A stretch of 7,761 nucleotides of DNA from DASXMX01 sp036794395. Its GTDB lineage: Bacteria > Planctomycetota > Phycisphaerae > Tepidisphaerales > Tepidisphaeraceae. How positions within the stretch are numbered: position 1 is the stretch's first letter; every line of letters begins with the position of its first letter. Under the pieces are notes generated by a model. It saw only the letters and a program-made list of their open reading frames with translations, had not been told where the DNA came from and searched no databases. The stretch spans positions 1 through 7,761 of the forward strand of contig DAIRGS010000334.1 of NCBI GenBank assembly GCA_036794395.1, read 5' to 3'. Shown in pieces: positions 5,873 to 7,761 of the stretch. A program made the position numbers and the translations under genes.

Positions 5873-6319
5873 ATGACACTTCCGCCAAATGGGTCGCCGC
5901 CCGAGCGATTGTGTGGTTGGACGGGTCTATTGATTGCGGGAACTCTGTTGTTGTCGTTTCCCGCTTCATCTTCTGCCGGAATTGCTCCTGTTGCAGACCT
6001 TGGTTCGTTACAGCCCAACGCTAACTTTTCGGTTGGTCAACCGTCCGCCGAGCTGGCAATTCGGAACCTCCAATCCGACCCGTCGAATTTTTCTCAAATG
6101 GCTTTGCCCGATCCCATCGCACACCAGGCTTCAGATCAATCGCTCTCAGAGCTGAGCATTCCAAACCTTCCCTCCGACATGATTTCCGCCGACGAGGTCA
6201 CCTCCAAAGGGTCCGCCAATGCGATTCCAATTCCGCCAGCGATTCAAAGCGGGCTGACGGGCATCGTAGCACTTGGTCTAGGCGCTGGGCTTCGGCGCCT
6301 CCGCCGCGCCCTTCGATAA
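5873..6319 (+). CDS. Small exported protein with PEP-CTERM-like C-terminal sorting tail
   Basis: I recognise no family for the body of this 148-residue protein. It starts with a signal peptide (hydrophobic GLLIAGTLLLSFPA, about 18-31, cleavage probably near SSSAG). A Ser/Asn/Gln/Pro-rich middle has no cysteines. The C-terminus has a Pro-containing motif IPIPPA (118-123), a hydrophobic stretch (GLTGIVALGLGAGL, 127-140) and an Arg-rich end (RRLRRALR). That three-part order is the layout of PEP-CTERM-type exosortase/archaeosortase signals, although Pro-Glu-Pro is replaced by Pro-Ile-Pro-Pro. The middle contains a degenerate repeat, ELxIxNLxSD, at 60-69 and 93-102. The start is set by AAGGAGG at 5858-5864, 8 nt before the ATG at 5873; an in-frame TTG at 5855 overlaps that site and is unlikely. 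Such proteins are usually anchored at the surface or exported into matrix; that is inference here. Confidence 0.75.
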   Translation: MTLPPNGSPPERLCGWTGLLIAGTLLLSFPASSSAGIAPVADLGSLQPNANFSVGQPSAELAIRNLQSDPSNFSQMALPDPIAHQASDQSLSELSIPNLPSDMISADEVTSKGSANAIPIPPAIQSGLTGIVALGLGAGLRRLRRALR

Positions 6320-6323
6320 CATT

Positions 6324-6343
6324 GCCGGCTGAGCAGTCCCGGC
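6324..6343 (+). terminator. Short hairpin after the exported-protein gene
   Basis: GCCGG at 6324-6328 pairs with CCGGC at 6339-6343 over a 10-nt loop, 4 nt after the stop codon. No T tract follows directly. Terminator function is doubtful, and the next gene begins only 37 nt later. Confidence 0.2.
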
Positions 6344-6380
6344 GTTATGATTCCTCTGATTTACCAGTGGAGGAACTCGA

Positions 6381-7241
6381 ATGCTCAATCGTTGCGCGGC
6401 CCTTCTAATCGTATCCTTGTTCTTGTGCACCTCCGCCCTGGCGGCCGATCCTGCCTACGAAACCGGCATCGAATACGCCAACCCCGACAACCAGCATCTC
6501 CAGTTAAACCTGGCCCGCCCCGCCGATGGCGACGGTCCATTCCCCGCCGTGATCTGCATTCACGGCGGTGGATTCCGAGCCGGCAAACGCGAGGGATGGG
6601 ACGCAATGTGCAAACAGTTGGCCGCCCGCGGTTATGTCGCCGGCACCATCACCTACCGCCTCGCCCCGAAGTACCCGTTCCCCGCGGCGGTTGAAGATTC
6701 GAAGGCCGCTGTGCGTTGGTTCCGCCTCAACGCGGCCAAGTATCACATCGATCCTGATCGCATCGCTGTTCTGGGTGATTCGGCCGGCGGCCACCTTACG
6801 CAGTTCCTGGCGGTCACCAACAACGTCCACGATTTTGACGGTGACCAAAACCCCGGCCCGTCCAGCGCGGTCCAATGCGCTGCCGCGTTTTACGGCCCTT
6901 GCGACTTCACCAAGTCCTATGGAAAAAGCGTCGACGCCGCGGAAGTCCTACCGCTCTTCCTCGGTGGCAATCTCGAGCAGCAATATCGCCGTCACATCAT
7001 CGCCAGCCCGCTTTATTGGGTAACGCCTGATGTGCCGCCCATCCTACTTCTGCATGGCACCAAGGACCTATACGTAAACTACGAGCAGGCAACGCTCATG
7101 CACGAACGCCTCAAGGCCGCCCAAGTCGACGTCGAATTATTCACGCTGGAAGGCGCCGGTCACGGCTTCAAAGGCGAAGATCAGAAGCGCGCCTACGCGG
7201 CGACATTCCAGTTTCTGGACAAGCACTTCAAGAAGCCGTGA
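6381..7241 (+). CDS. Secreted alpha/beta-hydrolase esterase (BD-FAE / hormone-sensitive-lipase-like)
   Basis: A 286-residue serine hydrolase that probably cleaves a carboxylic ester, such as acetyl or feruloyl groups on plant polysaccharide; the substrate cannot be read from the sequence. A Sec signal peptide (ALLIVSLFLCTSALA, cleavage near residue 21-22) points to periplasmic or extracellular action. The oxyanion-hole motif HGGGF is at 61-65. The nucleophile elbow is GDSAGG at 132-137 with Ser134. The likely acid is Asp229 in LLLHGTKDLYV, and the likely base is His261 in GAGHGF. TYRLAP at 91-96 is typical of this group. Cys16 does not sit in a good lipobox, so lipoprotein anchoring is unlikely. 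GGAGGA at 6369-6374 lies 6 nt before the ATG and supports the start. It is 61 nt downstream of the sorting-tail protein on the same strand, so the two may share a transcript. Similar esterases are common in planctomycetes, acidobacteria and verrucomicrobia. Confidence 0.9.
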   Translation: MLNRCAALLIVSLFLCTSALAADPAYETGIEYANPDNQHLQLNLARPADGDGPFPAVICIHGGGFRAGKREGWDAMCKQLAARGYVAGTITYRLAPKYPFPAAVEDSKAAVRWFRLNAAKYHIDPDRIAVLGDSAGGHLTQFLAVTNNVHDFDGDQNPGPSSAVQCAAAFYGPCDFTKSYGKSVDAAEVLPLFLGGNLEQQYRRHIIASPLYWVTPDVPPILLLHGTKDLYVNYEQATLMHERLKAAQVDVELFTLEGAGHGFKGEDQKRAYAATFQFLDKHFKKP

Positions 7242-7294
7242 GGGTATCGCACTACATCAGTAACGATGATGGGATTGGGCTGAGCGTGCGCCGG

Positions 7295-7761
7295 TCAGGC
7301 AACGTGCGCGGGGGAGGCGCATGATTCGACGGCTTGGCTGGACGCGTTGGGGCTGTGTGAGGGGAGTTTGGTTGGAGGGGTACCGATCCTTTCGCGCAGG
7401 GCATCGGCGATGCGGGAGATGACTTGGGGCCAGTCGCCGAGTTTTTGTTGGCGGAAGAGTTTCATGGTGGGGTACCAGGGGGTGTCTTCCCGATCCAGGA
7501 GCCAGCGCCAGTCGGGGGCGAGGGGCATGGCGACCCAGACGGGGACGCCGAGCGCGCCGGCCAGATGGGCGAGGGCGGTGTCTACCGAGATCACCAGGTC
7601 CAGATGTTTCATCACCGCTGCCGTGTCGACCAGGGCCTCGGCTGTTGTATCGGTGGGGTCGGACCATTCCAGCAGGTTCATTTCCTTATTCTTCTCGATC
7701 TGCTCGGAGCCGTAGCCTTTTTGCAGGCTGACGAGCTGGACGCCGGGGATCTGGGCCAGCG
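7295..7761 (-). CDS. Glycosyltransferase-9-like protein, C-terminal part (probably TPR-containing), cut by window edge
   Basis: The gene enters from the right edge and its stop is at 7295-7297, so about 154 C-terminal residues are visible. The frame is open to the window end, and the residues before the internal ATG at 7681 (AQIPGVQLVSLQKGYGSEQI) belong to the same domain, so that ATG is not the start. The signature DLVISVDTALAHLAGALGVPVWV resembles the nucleotide-sugar-binding segment of ADP-heptose:LPS heptosyltransferases (GT9). PDWRW...REDTPWYPTMKLFRQ and then DWPQVISRIADAL are typical of the GT9-like domain that planctomycetes and proteobacteria carry after TPR repeats. The TPR part, if present, lies outside the window. 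The last 30 or so residues are low-complexity. It is convergent with the esterase gene, 53 nt apart, with no clear terminator between. Acceptor and sugar are unknown; cell-surface glycan or protein glycosylation is plausible. Confidence 0.85.
   Translation of the reverse strand, partial: LAQIPGVQLVSLQKGYGSEQIEKNKEMNLLEWSDPTDTTAEALVDTAAVMKHLDLVISVDTALAHLAGALGVPVWVAMPLAPDWRWLLDREDTPWYPTMKLFRQQKLGDWPQVISRIADALRERIGTPPTKLPSHSPNASSQAVESCASPAHVA

Overview
The window looks like a chromosomal stretch from a Planctomycetota bacterium, probably a Phycisphaerae-like or environmental lineage. This is inferred from protein character and not from any marker gene. The BamA barrel carries the planctomycete-style QRNFDI segment. 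A glycosyltransferase-9-like C-terminus of the kind fused to TPR proteins closes the window. A small exported protein ends in a PEP-CTERM-like tail, and several genes start without a visible Shine-Dalgarno sequence. Base composition is G+C-rich and similar across all genes, so nothing stands out as recently acquired.

Layout. Positions 1-374 are non-coding and hold a palindromic interspersed repeat followed by a plausible promoter. Next, all on the plus strand, come bamA (outer-membrane beta-barrel insertase), ompH/skp (periplasmic chaperone) 77 nt later, a 315-nt gap with a second copy of the repeat, and lpxD (third step of lipid A synthesis). An orphan single-domain response regulator follows. 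A 380-nt spacer (5493-5872) with two unusually well-paired segments leads to a 148-residue exported protein with a variant exosortase-type sorting tail. Then comes a secreted alpha/beta-hydrolase esterase. At the right edge, convergent on the minus strand, is the 3' end of a glycosyltransferase-9-like gene cut by the window.

How the genes fit together. bamA, ompH and lpxD form a widespread outer-membrane biogenesis block: Skp/OmpH carries unfolded outer-membrane proteins, BamA inserts them, and LpxD builds the lipid A anchor. Here the block is split by an intergenic repeat, and the usual downstream partners (fabZ, lpxA, lpxB) do not follow lpxD within the window. The right half (response regulator, exported protein, esterase) shows no obvious pathway link to the left half.

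The most interesting non-coding signals are two. First, a pair of diverged repeats upstream of bamA and of lpxD conserve a hairpin through two paired base changes. Second, the leader of the small exported protein contains nested complementary segments that could fold into a structured RNA. I found no CRISPR array, tRNA, rRNA, transposase or defence system.
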